From NCBI RefSeq assembly GCF_001652725.1, contig NZ_LWHJ01000031.1, positions 124,001-188,000 on the forward strand: a DNA stretch of 64,000 nt, in the 5' to 3' direction. Below are positions 43,318-52,494 of this stretch, in pieces. Every line of letters begins with the position of its first letter. Positions within the stretch are counted from its first letter, which is position 1. Source of the DNA: Pedobacter psychrophilus (GTDB lineage: Bacteria > Bacteroidota > Bacteroidia > Sphingobacteriales > Sphingobacteriaceae). Under the pieces are notes generated by a model. The model ran no database searches, was not told the origin of the DNA, and saw nothing but the letters and a program-made list of their open reading frames with translations. A program made the translations under genes and the position numbers.

Positions 43318-44172
43318 TTAGTTCTCAAATTTTAAATGAATTACCAGATCTTGAAAATATATTGGTGACCAAATTTTAATGTCGGATTGGTTTTTTATAA
43401 ATCTTTTGATATCATCTTTTACATATTTCATTTCAACATTGTTTATTCTTTCGGACAAAAGTTCCTGAAATTCCTGTTTGTTGATATTTTCCTTCTTCCA
43501 ATCGCCACTATCAATTGCCCTCAAAAGGAAATGATTTAAATTAAGTTTTACTCCTTTTTTAATATACCATTCCATATCATACCAATCCCTACCTTTTACA
43601 TTTTTTCCCCATTTACGGAAAATTAAAGCATGCATTTTGCCAGCAAATAAATTTGGTAGAGTAAGACATTTCACATAAAACGAAAATGGCTTTAATGATA
43701 ATTTTTCTTCGGTTACAAAACCTAAAGGCGGCATTACATCAACTTCTAATTTGATTTTTATGTTTGCAACTTGGTCTAAACCACTTTGCGGAACAATACC
43801 TTCCAATGTTAGCTCTCGCCACATCGTTTCCGATTTTAAAAATGCAGAGTTGATATTTGTCTTAATCTTTTTTTCTTTCTCTTTAATCGTTACTTTCATC
43901 CCTAAAGCGGTAAATTCCAGTAAGATTGCTTCTTGATATTTATCCAAAGAAAAACCATCATCTGGTTTTAACAAGGAAAAATCTAAATCTTCCGAAAATC
44001 TATCTAAGCCATGGAAAATCCTTAAAGCTGTACCTCCATAAAAAGCAGCTTTCTCAAAAAATCCAGCTCTGTAAAGGGCAGCCAATACAATTTCTTGCAT
44101 TATTTCTCTCAATGCGTCTTTTGCCTCTGCTTGATTTGAAGGCTGATAATTATTTAACCAATCTTTAATCAT
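43318..44172 (-). CDS. AbiEii-type nucleotidyltransferase toxin
   Basis: 284 residues. The nucleotidyltransferase core has FYGGTALRIFHGLDRFSEDL with GGTALR at 46-51 and SEDLDF at 60-65. The family tail with GRDWYDMEWYI is also present. AbiEii toxins transfer nucleotides, probably to tRNA, in type IV toxin-antitoxin systems that abort phage infection. Its start overlaps the end of the AbiEi gene by 4 bp. It lies in the insertion between rsh and fur. Confidence 0.9.
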   Translation of the reverse strand: MIKDWLNNYQPSNQAEAKDALREIMQEIVLAALYRAGFFEKAAFYGGTALRIFHGLDRFSEDLDFSLLKPDDGFSLDKYQEAILLEFTALGMKVTIKEKEKKIKTNINSAFLKSETMWRELTLEGIVPQSGLDQVANIKIKLEVDVMPPLGFVTEEKLSLKPFSFYVKCLTLPNLFAGKMHALIFRKWGKNVKGRDWYDMEWYIKKGVKLNLNHFLLRAIDSGDWKKENINKQEFQELLSERINNVEMKYVKDDIKRFIKNQSDIKIWSPIYFQDLVIHLKFEN

Positions 44173-44813
44173 AGCGATTTAATAACCTTAACAACTTGAG
44201 AAATACTTTCTGCTTTTGGTGCATTATTTAACCAATTTTCAATTTCATCTGTATTTAAGTTTTTCAAAATAAATTCATCCATTCTTAAGTTCTTAATTAA
44301 AAATTCATACGCCTGTTTCTCACTCCTCAACACAATGCCTTTTGTTTTGATAATTTTATCGCATAATGCTTTTTCTTTTGATGCAATTAAAATCTGTTGG
44401 CTTTCGCCGATTAAAAGTGATTTAATTCCAAACGAATAATATGGTACAGGTAACTGGGAATATGAAAAAAAACCGATGGAAGTATCGAATTCTTTTGAAG
44501 ACTTTATTGTAACTGAGGAAGTAGTATAAACTTTTTCTGGAATTAAACCATAATAGCTTAATGCAGAATCTAAACTGATGTAACTTGGTCCCAACAAATG
44601 GTTGGCTATCGTAAATTTTTCTGGAATGGCAGCAATAATAGCTGGACCCACTATATATAATCCTTTTTTAATTGACTGTAATTTATTCTGATGAATAAGT
44701 TCACTTATCTTATCATTTGGACGTTCATAATGCTTTAACCATGATATCAACAATTGATGTGTTAAGGGTTGACGAGAATGAGTTGAGATTTTATCTATCA
44801 AATTCATAAACAA
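44169..44813 (-). CDS. AbiEi-type antitoxin/repressor
   Basis: 214 residues with an N-terminal winged helix (LTHQLLISWLKHYERPNDKI, KGLYIVGPAI) and the AbiEi C-terminal body (YISLDSALSYYGLIPEKVYT). In characterised systems the antitoxin neutralises AbiEii and represses the operon by binding inverted repeats in the promoter. A perfect 18-bp inverted repeat lies 9 bp upstream of this start. It is first in the two-gene operon and overlaps the toxin gene. Confidence 0.87.
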   Translation of the reverse strand: MFMNLIDKISTHSRQPLTHQLLISWLKHYERPNDKISELIHQNKLQSIKKGLYIVGPAIIAAIPEKFTIANHLLGPSYISLDSALSYYGLIPEKVYTTSSVTIKSSKEFDTSIGFFSYSQLPVPYYSFGIKSLLIGESQQILIASKEKALCDKIIKTKGIVLRSEKQAYEFLIKNLRMDEFILKNLNTDEIENWLNNAPKAESISQVVKVIKSL

Positions 44814-44822
44814 ATGTAGATA

Positions 44823-44863
44823 AATTAATAGATAATCGGATAATTTCCGATTATCTATTAATT
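44823..44863. promoter_or_regulatory. 18-bp perfect inverted repeat upstream of abiEi
   Basis: Arms AATTAATAGATAATCGGA (44823-44840) and TCCGATTATCTATTAATT (44846-44863) are exact complements with a 5-nt centre TAATT. Position and size suit the operator of an autoregulating AbiEi; there is no T-run on the minus strand to make it a terminator. It lies 10 bp before the AbiEi start codon. Confidence 0.75.
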
Positions 44864-44911
44864 ATTTAACTATTTTATCTAGTAGAGAGGAATTAAACGT
44901 TAAATAAAACT

Positions 44912-45264
44912 AAAAAACTGCCCTAATGCAACCAAATTAATGTCGAGTTTTGGCTACCAGATTGTCAAAGCAGAATGTACATGTCAGAAGCAAGGCGCTT
45001 TTTTAACAGGTTTACATACTATTGTCATTGCTGATTTGGCTTAATAAATAACCTAACTCAGGTAATCTCAAACGACTTTAAAGTGTATATGCGCTCTATA
45101 ACAGTTGATACTGACCAAGGAATTTTTTGATGGCACTATTATGATTTATGTTAACGATACCAATCATCTTGATAATTTGATTGAGAAGTTAAAAGAAGTA
45201 AAAGGAATTTCTGATGTAACTAGATTTGATTCTGAGATTGAAACTTTGGTGGTTAAGAAGTAAA
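44912..45264 (+). pseudogene. Decayed duplicate of the 3' end of rsh (ACT domain)
   Basis: About 345 bp align with 42965-43309 of rsh nearly end to end, from TGCCC(T/C)AATGCAAC to TGGTTAAGAAGTAA. Most bases agree, but there are two or more single-base indels, for example ATTTTTTGATGG against ATTTTTGATGG, so the frame is broken. It keeps the rsh stop codon. It lies in the 549-bp gap between abiEi and the DUF1573 gene; the remainder of that gap (44864-44911, 45265-45362) shows nothing recognisable. Confidence 0.92.
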
Positions 45265-45362
45265 TAATCTATAAAGAATGATAAAACTTTTAAAGGTGTG
45301 ATAAGTATTTAATGCCGAGTTAAGAAAATTATGAAGTTAGTAATATCAAAAATTATACTTAC

Positions 45363-45725
45363 TCAATTACTTACATTGCCTTTTATAGTTAATTTATCAT
45401 ACTCATTTTTAGTGTTGGTGATAACTACTATATCTTTATTTATTAATCCATTATATCCTCTACTATCAAACTTAATAATTATAAAATCTGATTGAGAAGG
45501 TTTTATTATTTTAGGTGCCTTCGCAGTTGTACATCCACAGGTTGTACTTACTGAGTAAATTATTAAAGGAACTTTGTTTGATTTATTAGTTAGTTTAAAG
45601 GTAGCAGTAACAGTTGTGTTTGGTTTTATTTTTTTGAAATCATAAATCTTTTTATCAAATTCTAAGGTTGGGAACTGTTGACTCAGAATAGTAAAAAAAG
45701 TAATAATTAAAATAATATTTTTCAT
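45363..45725 (-). CDS. DUF1573 family exported protein
   Basis: 120 residues with a signal peptide (1-17) and a single Ig-like domain. DUF1573 marks are FDKKIYDFKKIKPNTTVTATF, the STTCGCTTAKAP cysteine pair, and IIIKFDSRGYNG. The function is unknown; such proteins are often the last gene of Bacteroidota peptide or secretion operons. It is 7 bp downstream of the CarboxypepD-type gene in the peptide operon. Confidence 0.87.
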   Translation of the reverse strand: MKNIILIITFFTILSQQFPTLEFDKKIYDFKKIKPNTTVTATFKLTNKSNKVPLIIYSVSTTCGCTTAKAPKIIKPSQSDFIIIKFDSRGYNGLINKDIVVITNTKNEYDKLTIKGNVSN

Positions 45726-45732
45726 TTAATAA

Positions 45733-47052
45733 TTATTTATAAGTATTGTTAAATTCAGCAAATTTTTTCTGCATATCAATTCCTTGTTTAGCTAAATCCT
45801 CTTTTACTTTTTTAATATCATAAAAAGGGGGGTATGGCAAATCTTTTGCCCAAAAGACAGGGTCATATTTGGCCTCTCCGGGAAATATGTTTTCAGCTTT
45901 ATATCTCATTGCCCTAGATGGAAATTCATATAATATTCCTGTATTATATTTCTTTGCAAGATCTTCATTGGATTGATTTTTAAAATCAAAGCCTGAAAAA
46001 TAAAATTCTAGCCTTTTTTCAATTTTTTTTGTAGGTTCATCTTTTAAGATGTAAGTAATATTACATCCCAAAAAGCTAGGAATTGTTTTAGAGTTTTCAT
46101 CCTCTATGTAATTTATTTCTCCACTTAAGTTTAAAATTTTAAACCTCTCATCCATTTTATTGTAACCCCTTGCTGATTTATTAAAATCATGTGTATCAAA
46201 AATCACCCTTTTCAATTTACCATTGTCAGTATTTACATAATAAGTACCAGAAGAAGCTAGAACACCAGCAAAAAAATTAAACCTACGCCATTGCTTAGAA
46301 ATTAAGTAATTTAATCTCTTGGGGTTTGGTTTGAAACTTATCTCAGCAATGTGTTCTTTACCATCAAAATAATTATTTGATAGTTTACGATCGCTCAAAT
46401 CGCCACCAAAATACATTAGAAACTCTAAAATATACTTATTGAGATTATTCGGTGCTGCAAGCCAATTAATTTCATGTAAACCCATCTTTTTATCCATCAT
46501 TATATTTAAAGATTTTATTTGATTGATTTTAGATATGAAACTTGAAGCACTAAGATTTCTTAGTGAATTTAAAGAAAAACCTTCGAAATGATATAAACCG
46601 AAACTTTCATTAAAGTCAATATAATCACCATCCAATTTTGTAAACTCTCGATAAAAGAAATTAGCATCATAAGGTTTTTGCACTAGGTTGTCGTAAAAGT
46701 TAGAGTTAAACTTGCTATTTATAGATTTGAACGTAAGCGGGTTAACTGAAACTTCATTTAAGATGTAAGATATTGGTATTAATTTTATTATTTGTTTAAG
46801 CTCATTACTTTGAAACTTTTTGGTTTCATAGCCAATGCAGCTAATTTGGATAAAGCTCAAATTTAATGGTAAAATAAAATGGCCTAATGAGTCAGAATTA
46901 ACAATTACATCATTTGACTTAATTAATGCATAGGACACTCCTCTCCCTGTTTCCTTATCAACGATTTGATATTTACCGTCTTGACAAAATGCAATAGAGC
47001 ATTTTAATATGAAAAATAAAAGCAGATAAATTGCTTTAAGAGTTTGTTTCAT
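45733..47052 (-). CDS. Exported protein with CarboxypepD_reg-like N-terminus
   Basis: 439 residues. A signal peptide (1-24) is followed by a carboxypeptidase-regulatory-like beta-sandwich (about 27-100; GYETKKFQSNELKQIIKLIP) and a long uncharacterised region with aromatic-rich beta segments (PYDANFFYREF, KRLEFYFSGFDF). I know this architecture from Bacteroidota envelope proteins of unknown role, often beside small exported peptides. ATGA overlap with the lipoprotein gene upstream. Confidence 0.75.
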   Translation of the reverse strand: MKQTLKAIYLLLFFILKCSIAFCQDGKYQIVDKETGRGVSYALIKSNDVIVNSDSLGHFILPLNLSFIQISCIGYETKKFQSNELKQIIKLIPISYILNEVSVNPLTFKSINSKFNSNFYDNLVQKPYDANFFYREFTKLDGDYIDFNESFGLYHFEGFSLNSLRNLSASSFISKINQIKSLNIMMDKKMGLHEINWLAAPNNLNKYILEFLMYFGGDLSDRKLSNNYFDGKEHIAEISFKPNPKRLNYLISKQWRRFNFFAGVLASSGTYYVNTDNGKLKRVIFDTHDFNKSARGYNKMDERFKILNLSGEINYIEDENSKTIPSFLGCNITYILKDEPTKKIEKRLEFYFSGFDFKNQSNEDLAKKYNTGILYEFPSRAMRYKAENIFPGEAKYDPVFWAKDLPYPPFYDIKKVKEDLAKQGIDMQKKFAEFNNTYK

Positions 47053-48188
47053 TTATATTTTATTTTAAAGATTTTGAGATTTGGTTCGCCCTCAATTATT
47101 TTGCTTGAAAAATATAGACAGCTATCTAATGCACCAATAATTTTTACTTCTCCTGCAAACTTAAATTCATCTGTTAGATTATGGTTTTTGTAAATTTGTA
47201 ATCCTGTAATTTTTTTTTTCGAGCCTGACTCAATTAAAGTATATGTTCTACAGACAAAATCGTCAATTGTCAAAATATCATTAAAGTGATTAAATTCATT
47301 TTTAAATCTTTTTTCAGCGTTAGCATCAAAAGCCTCTGATAGTCTTTTGGTTACTCTATAATTAGTTTTATATCCTTTCGGACATATACCAAACTTCAAA
47401 TGTGGCAGGAATTGTTTGTCTAAAGTATAAATCAAAGTATCCGCAGGGTAATTAATAACAATTCTATTTCTATTAATACTATAAGTCAAAGATGTTAAAT
47501 AAGGATAATTTTTACCTTCTCCATATATAGAAGACCAGTTGTTAAATACTTTCTTGACCTTGTAGTTATCTAAGCTCAACATACCTAGATTATAAGCCTT
47601 TTTATAATATTCATTGTTATTAAATGCATTTAACTTTGGCAGTTCCATCTCTACTGGAATTATTAAAAAATCATTCAAACCATCATATTGTTGCATAGCC
47701 CCATAGTTCAATTGATAGAACATAACTTGATTGGGATTTGGGTTTTCAGAATCGAAACTTAATATATTAGGTTTAAATTTTATGTGAGAACTATCCAATA
47801 GTTGGAAATTGTTATCATACGTATAGATTAAACTATTGTCAACTATATAATAGTTGTTTTTAAAGTTTGTAAAAGAAAATATTTCTTTAATGTACGGAGC
47901 TTTTTTTTTCCCTAAGTAAGTGGCAATTACATTTCCATTCAAATCGAAGAACTTCACAGTTCCAAATATTTGGTCTATTACAGTTATTTTTTTATTTATA
48001 ATTTTTGTGAAAGTTTTGAATGAGGTTATATTTAACTTTAAGTTAAAACTATCTATCTTTATTTGATTACCTAATAAATTCTCACTGTTTATGTATTTAA
48101 ATTCATTATTATTAACGGAAGAATTACAACTTAAAAAAAGTAGTGAAATCAAAAGAGAAATCACTACATTTAATTTAACATTTTTCAT
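47049..48188 (-). CDS. Propeller-like lipoprotein (6-bladed propeller/DUF4221 type)
   Basis: 379 residues. The lipobox is LLFLSC with Cys21. The body is beta-rich with blade-like repeats (VKFFDLNGNVIATYLG, YIVDNSLIYTYDNNFQLLDS, TLIYTLDKQFLPHL), as in the 6-bladed-propeller and DUF4221 lipoproteins that accompany small peptides in Bacteroidota. The exact family is not certain. Both ends overlap their neighbours by ATGA, so it is tightly coupled to the six-cysteine peptide and the 439-residue protein. Confidence 0.72.
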   Translation of the reverse strand: MKNVKLNVVISLLISLLFLSCNSSVNNNEFKYINSENLLGNQIKIDSFNLKLNITSFKTFTKIINKKITVIDQIFGTVKFFDLNGNVIATYLGKKKAPYIKEIFSFTNFKNNYYIVDNSLIYTYDNNFQLLDSSHIKFKPNILSFDSENPNPNQVMFYQLNYGAMQQYDGLNDFLIIPVEMELPKLNAFNNNEYYKKAYNLGMLSLDNYKVKKVFNNWSSIYGEGKNYPYLTSLTYSINRNRIVINYPADTLIYTLDKQFLPHLKFGICPKGYKTNYRVTKRLSEAFDANAEKRFKNEFNHFNDILTIDDFVCRTYTLIESGSKKKITGLQIYKNHNLTDEFKFAGEVKIIGALDSCLYFSSKIIEGEPNLKIFKIKYK

Positions 48189-48448
48189 TCTTGATTAGTC
48201 CCACCACAGTCTTCATTAGTTGAACAAGCTTTTCTAAATGAAATACAAGCCCCGTCTTGACAAGTATTACCAGCTTTGCATCTATTTTGGGGAGTATCAG
48301 GGCAAACTGCTCCGATGATAGCAGTTATTGCCTCGGCAATTGCTGTAGCTGGGTCTTGAACTGCTTCAGCTTTTTGAATCGAAAATGTAGATGTTAAAAG
48401 CACTATTCCTAAAAGTGCTACTAAAAATTTTTTGTTAAAATTTTTCAT
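48185..48448 (-). CDS. Secreted six-cysteine peptide, first gene of a peptide operon
   Basis: 87 residues from ATG 48448, which gives a Sec signal peptide MKNFNKKFLVALLGIVLLTS ending near KAEA at residue 29. The mature part of about 58 residues holds six cysteines spaced C-7-C-5-C-4-C-6-C-5-C (ending STNEDCGG), so up to three disulfides in a knottin-like pattern. A longer frame to 48505 would bury the signal peptide and is rejected. It overlaps the lipoprotein gene by 4 bp. Possible roles are exported signal, bacteriocin-like agent, or structural peptide; none is shown by sequence. Confidence 0.78.
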   Translation of the reverse strand: MKNFNKKFLVALLGIVLLTSTFSIQKAEAVQDPATAIAEAITAIIGAVCPDTPQNRCKAGNTCQDGACISFRKACSTNEDCGGTNQE

Positions 48449-48563
48449 TAAAAATAAATTTAAGTTTTTTTTAAATCTCTTTCTATTGCCACCATGGCAG
48501 GGCAAAGTGTTTTCCCTCTTGTAACGCTACCTTACAAAGGTGAAAAATAAAAAACTTAGATTT

Positions 48564-48595
48564 TATGCTAATTAAGCATATAATATGCAAATTTA
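48564..48595 (-). promoter_or_regulatory. -7 element and TATGC/GCATA operator array of the peptide operon
   Basis: TAAATTTG on the minus strand (48595-48588) fits the Bacteroidota -7 box. Directly downstream lie GCATATAATATGC (48576-48588), a perfect dyad, and TATGC-N7-GCATA (48564-48580), sharing half-sites. A -33 TTG at the proper 19-bp distance is not seen. The array is where a repressor would block the start, and the XRE gene is divergent 65 bp away. Inference from layout. Confidence 0.5.
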
Positions 48596-48652
48596 GAATA
48601 TAAATGTTACAAAACTATTTCTTAAATTGCATTTCTAATTTACTGCGCTACA

Positions 48653-49048
48653 ATGAAATACAACATCGGTTCTAAAATTAAAAATATCAGAATAAAGAAA
48701 AATCTACAACAAGGACAATTTGCTGCAATGTTAAATCTCTCTCAAAGTGCTTATTCTAAACTTGAGAACAATCACTCCTATTTTACTTTCGAGCAGATTA
48801 TACATTTAGCATATATAACTGAAGCTGCATTATATGAGTTTTTTCCCGATGATTTAGCAGAATTGCAACAAATTAATTTTAGGATGCAGATGCAAGATTA
48901 TTACAACGAAATCCAAAGCTTGAAAAAAGAAGTCTCTTATCAAAAAGATTTAAATGTAGAGCTTATGGAAAGGAATAAAACACTAGCAAAACTTTTAATT
49001 GAAAAGACAGTTTTTACCCCTCCCCCGCAAAGCTTGAGCCGTATTTAA
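48653..49048 (+). CDS. XRE-family regulator divergent to the peptide operon
   Basis: 131 residues. The helix-turn-helix (about 5-60) has IKNIRIKKNLQQGQFAAMLN and SQSAYSKLENN. Residues 75-115 form a coiled coil (EIQSLKKEVSYQKDLNVELM), likely for dimerisation. It probably controls the divergent peptide operon through the dyads between them. No sensor domain is visible, so the inducing signal is unknown. Confidence 0.82.
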   Translation: MKYNIGSKIKNIRIKKNLQQGQFAAMLNLSQSAYSKLENNHSYFTFEQIIHLAYITEAALYEFFPDDLAELQQINFRMQMQDYYNEIQSLKKEVSYQKDLNVELMERNKTLAKLLIEKTVFTPPPQSLSRI

Positions 49049-49081
49049 TAGTAGCATAAAACGGTTAGTTTTCAAATTCCC

Positions 49082-49107
49082 AAATATCATTTACCAAAAT
49101 GATATTT
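49082..49107. promoter_or_regulatory. Inverted repeat before fur, candidate Fur/PerR-type box
   Basis: AAATATCATT-N6-AATGATATTT is a perfect 10+10 dyad 29 bp before the fur start. Size, AT-richness and place suit autoregulation by a Fur-family protein. Inference. Confidence 0.5.
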
Positions 49108-49135
49108 TTTAATAACTTTGAACCTTAACAAAGCT

Positions 49136-49615
49136 ATGGGAATGCAAGAAACCATTGATATGGTAAAAAAGATTTTCGAGAGCTATCTCGAAAATAAAAG
49201 TCTCCGGAAAACTCCTGAACGTTTCGCAATACTCGAAGAAATTTATTCACGCTCTGATCATTTTGATGTAGAATCTTTGTACATACAAATGAAAAATAAA
49301 AAATACAGGGTGAGTAGAGCTACCGTTTACAATACCTTAGAGCTTTTGCTTTCTTGCGATTTAGTGACCAAACATCAGTTTGGAAAAAATATGGCGCAGT
49401 TTGAGAAATCTTACGGTTTTAAACAGCATGATCATATCATTTGCATTGATTGCGGCAAAGTGGTAGAGTTTTGCGACCCTCGCGTTCAGCAGATACAATC
49501 TATGATGGGTGATTTATTAAAATTCGAGATTAAGCATCATTCACTGAACTTATATGGCAATTGTACCCAATTAAAAGCGGGTCATTGTGCATCCCAAGAA
49601 AATAAATTTATTTAA
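49136..49615 (+). CDS. Fur-family metal or peroxide regulator
   Basis: 159 residues from ATG 49136; the TTG at 49118 is in frame but adds an unusual N-terminus. The winged helix (about 15-85) has [20 protein letters not shown]. The dimerisation domain has [18 protein letters not shown] with the HDH and CxxC metal-site residues, but the C-terminal [18 protein letters not shown] keeps only part of a second CxxC. It could be iron- or peroxide-sensing (Fur or PerR), and sequence alone does not decide. In relatives it stands between rsh and purA; here the AbiE-peptide block intervenes on the rsh side. Confidence 0.85.
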   Translation: MGMQETIDMVKKIFESYLENKSLRKTPERFAILEEIYSRSDHFDVESLYIQMKNKKYRVSRATVYNTLELLLSCDLVTKHQFGKNMAQFEKSYGFKQHDHIICIDCGKVVEFCDPRVQQIQSMMGDLLKFEIKHHSLNLYGNCTQLKAGHCASQENKFI

Positions 49616-49647
49616 ACATTTCATTTAAACTCAAATCCAATCCATAA

Positions 49648-50925
<1,278 letters not shown>

Positions 50926-50944
50926 ATTTTGTTTAGATGATTTT

Positions 50945-50976
50945 AAAAGCATTGGCCATTTGGTTGATGCTTTTTT
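50945..50976 (+). terminator. Possible terminator of purA
   Basis: AAAAGCAT and ATGCTTTT form an 8-bp stem with a 14-nt loop, followed by TTT. A large loop makes it weaker than the others. Confidence 0.45.
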
Positions 50977-51010
50977 AGTTTTAACCTAAACCATTTAATA
51001 AACCAAAAAC

Positions 51011-51082
<72 letters not shown>

Positions 51083-51097
51083 AAACTAACTACCAAC

Positions 51098-51697
51098 CTA
51101 CTTCGTCTTCCCACTCACAAATACATTTCCTTTTAAAAAAAATCGCCATGGAATAGAAAAATAAGGCTCGGGGCAGCCCAAACCAATCCTTGCTGTTTCA
51201 ATAATATTTTCAGGTTCAACTTTAAAACCCTGATCTTCAATCCAAACTTTATCCTCTGTTAAAGAAATACCATCATGAATTCTTTTTAAACCTAAAGCCT
51301 TTGCTAATGAACCTGGTCCTTTTGTTAATCTTTTTAAAGGGACATCTCCCCTCCTTTCTTTCATAATTTCTATACCCGTTAAAGGTTCAATAGCTCTTAT
51401 TAAAATTACTTGAGAATCTCCTTCACTGCCGGTTACAATGTTCAGCATATCATGAATTCCATAGCACACATACATATAAATAACGCCACCCTGGCAATAC
51501 ATGGTGGCGTTTCTATTTGTTTTACGATTATTAAAAGTGTGACAACTGCTATCCGTAACACCCATATAGGCTTCCGTTTCTACAATCATACCCCCTGTAA
51601 TGTTTCCATCTAAATTGGTGTACAAAAAATGTCCAATTAAATCTTTAGCCATTTTTAGGGTATCGTCACTATCATAGAAAGATTGGATAAGCTTCAT
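51098..51697 (-). CDS. DNA-3-methyladenine glycosylase (AAG/MPG family)
   Basis: 199 residues. It removes alkylated purines for base-excision repair. Family motifs are GGMIVETEAYMGVTDSSCHT near 34-53 (catalytic Glu), NRNATMYCQGGVIYMYVCYG near 60-80, and LTKGPGSLAKALGL near 130. The C-terminal GLGCPEPYFSIPWRFF is typical. Monocistronic; a CTAA tract follows its stop codon. Confidence 0.93.
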   Translation of the reverse strand: MKLIQSFYDSDDTLKMAKDLIGHFLYTNLDGNITGGMIVETEAYMGVTDSSCHTFNNRKTNRNATMYCQGGVIYMYVCYGIHDMLNIVTGSEGDSQVILIRAIEPLTGIEIMKERRGDVPLKRLTKGPGSLAKALGLKRIHDGISLTEDKVWIEDQGFKVEPENIIETARIGLGCPEPYFSIPWRFFLKGNVFVSGKTK

Positions 51698-51763
51698 AAA
51701 ATTTAATTAAAAGGTCTTTATAATATTGAACTTTAAATCCCGTCCATAATTAAAATAACTAAT

Positions 51764-52315
51764 TTAAATATCCAAATCACCCTCAACACTATCATCCATA
51801 GTTTTTCCTGAAACTACTGATGCGGCCATTTTAATAAATGCAACCAATTCGCCGTGTTTGGTATCCCAATAATGTATATGTGTTGGCTCTACTTTTATTA
51901 AACTGATTTCCAAATCATCTTTACCACCCTGAAACCAGGTTTTTAAAAGTGGGTTCCATAATTCATCAATTTTTTCCTGGTCATAAACGATCTCACTAAT
52001 ACCGTAAACATTTAAGAAACCGGAGTTTTTATTTTCTTGAAAGAATAGATGGGTAAATGGATCAGATTTAATTTCATTATTTTTATGACTTTGCTTGTGG
52101 CTCATAAACCATAAATTCCCTTCATCATCAACTTGTAATACCGACATTGGCCTTACCGATAATGGCAATCCGGTTTTAATGCTGGTACAAAAAAAACAAT
52201 TCTCTGCACTCGTGGCTAAATCTTTCAGCTTCTCTAATGCTTCTTTACCTTCTAATGTTTTGTGTGTGTCTTCTGTTTGACTGTTGTTAGAACTGTCCCT
52301 TTGATTGTTTTCCAT
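51764..52315 (-). CDS. Pyridoxamine 5'-phosphate oxidase-fold general stress protein
   Basis: 183 residues, split-barrel flavin-binding fold of the general-stress-protein-26 type: CFFCTSIKTGLPLSVRPMSV, GNLWFMSHKQSHKNNEI and FLNVYGISEIV. Such proteins bind FMN or FAD and are linked to stress survival; catalytic activity is unclear. The first 30 residues are polar and disordered. It is divergent from the catalase gene 179 bp away, which suggests a joint stress module. Confidence 0.88.
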   Translation of the reverse strand: MENNQRDSSNNSQTEDTHKTLEGKEALEKLKDLATSAENCFFCTSIKTGLPLSVRPMSVLQVDDEGNLWFMSHKQSHKNNEIKSDPFTHLFFQENKNSGFLNVYGISEIVYDQEKIDELWNPLLKTWFQGGKDDLEISLIKVEPTHIHYWDTKHGELVAFIKMAASVVSGKTMDDSVEGDLDI

Positions 52316-52494
52316 AGTATGTTTTTCTTTAAATGTTTTTAAGCAAAAGCAAAGATGAGACCAATAAAATAGCTCAATAAGAAATAAATCTATCCCTATT
52401 TCAATAATTATAGAATCAAAGTAATGGTTGGGTTTTATTGGAACAAATATTGATTAATAGTTATAATAAAACCTCATCAAAATAATTATCTAAA

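Noticed and set aside
44912-45264. The duplicated rsh end as an integrase attachment site
   Set aside because: It is about 345 bp, far longer than the usual identity core, and no integrase gene is beside it; recombination between homologous DNA explains it better.
48449-48505. Longer start for the six-cysteine peptide (MPCHGG...)
   Set aside because: It would place 19 polar, basic residues before a complete signal peptide; the ATG at 48448 gives a normal Sec leader.
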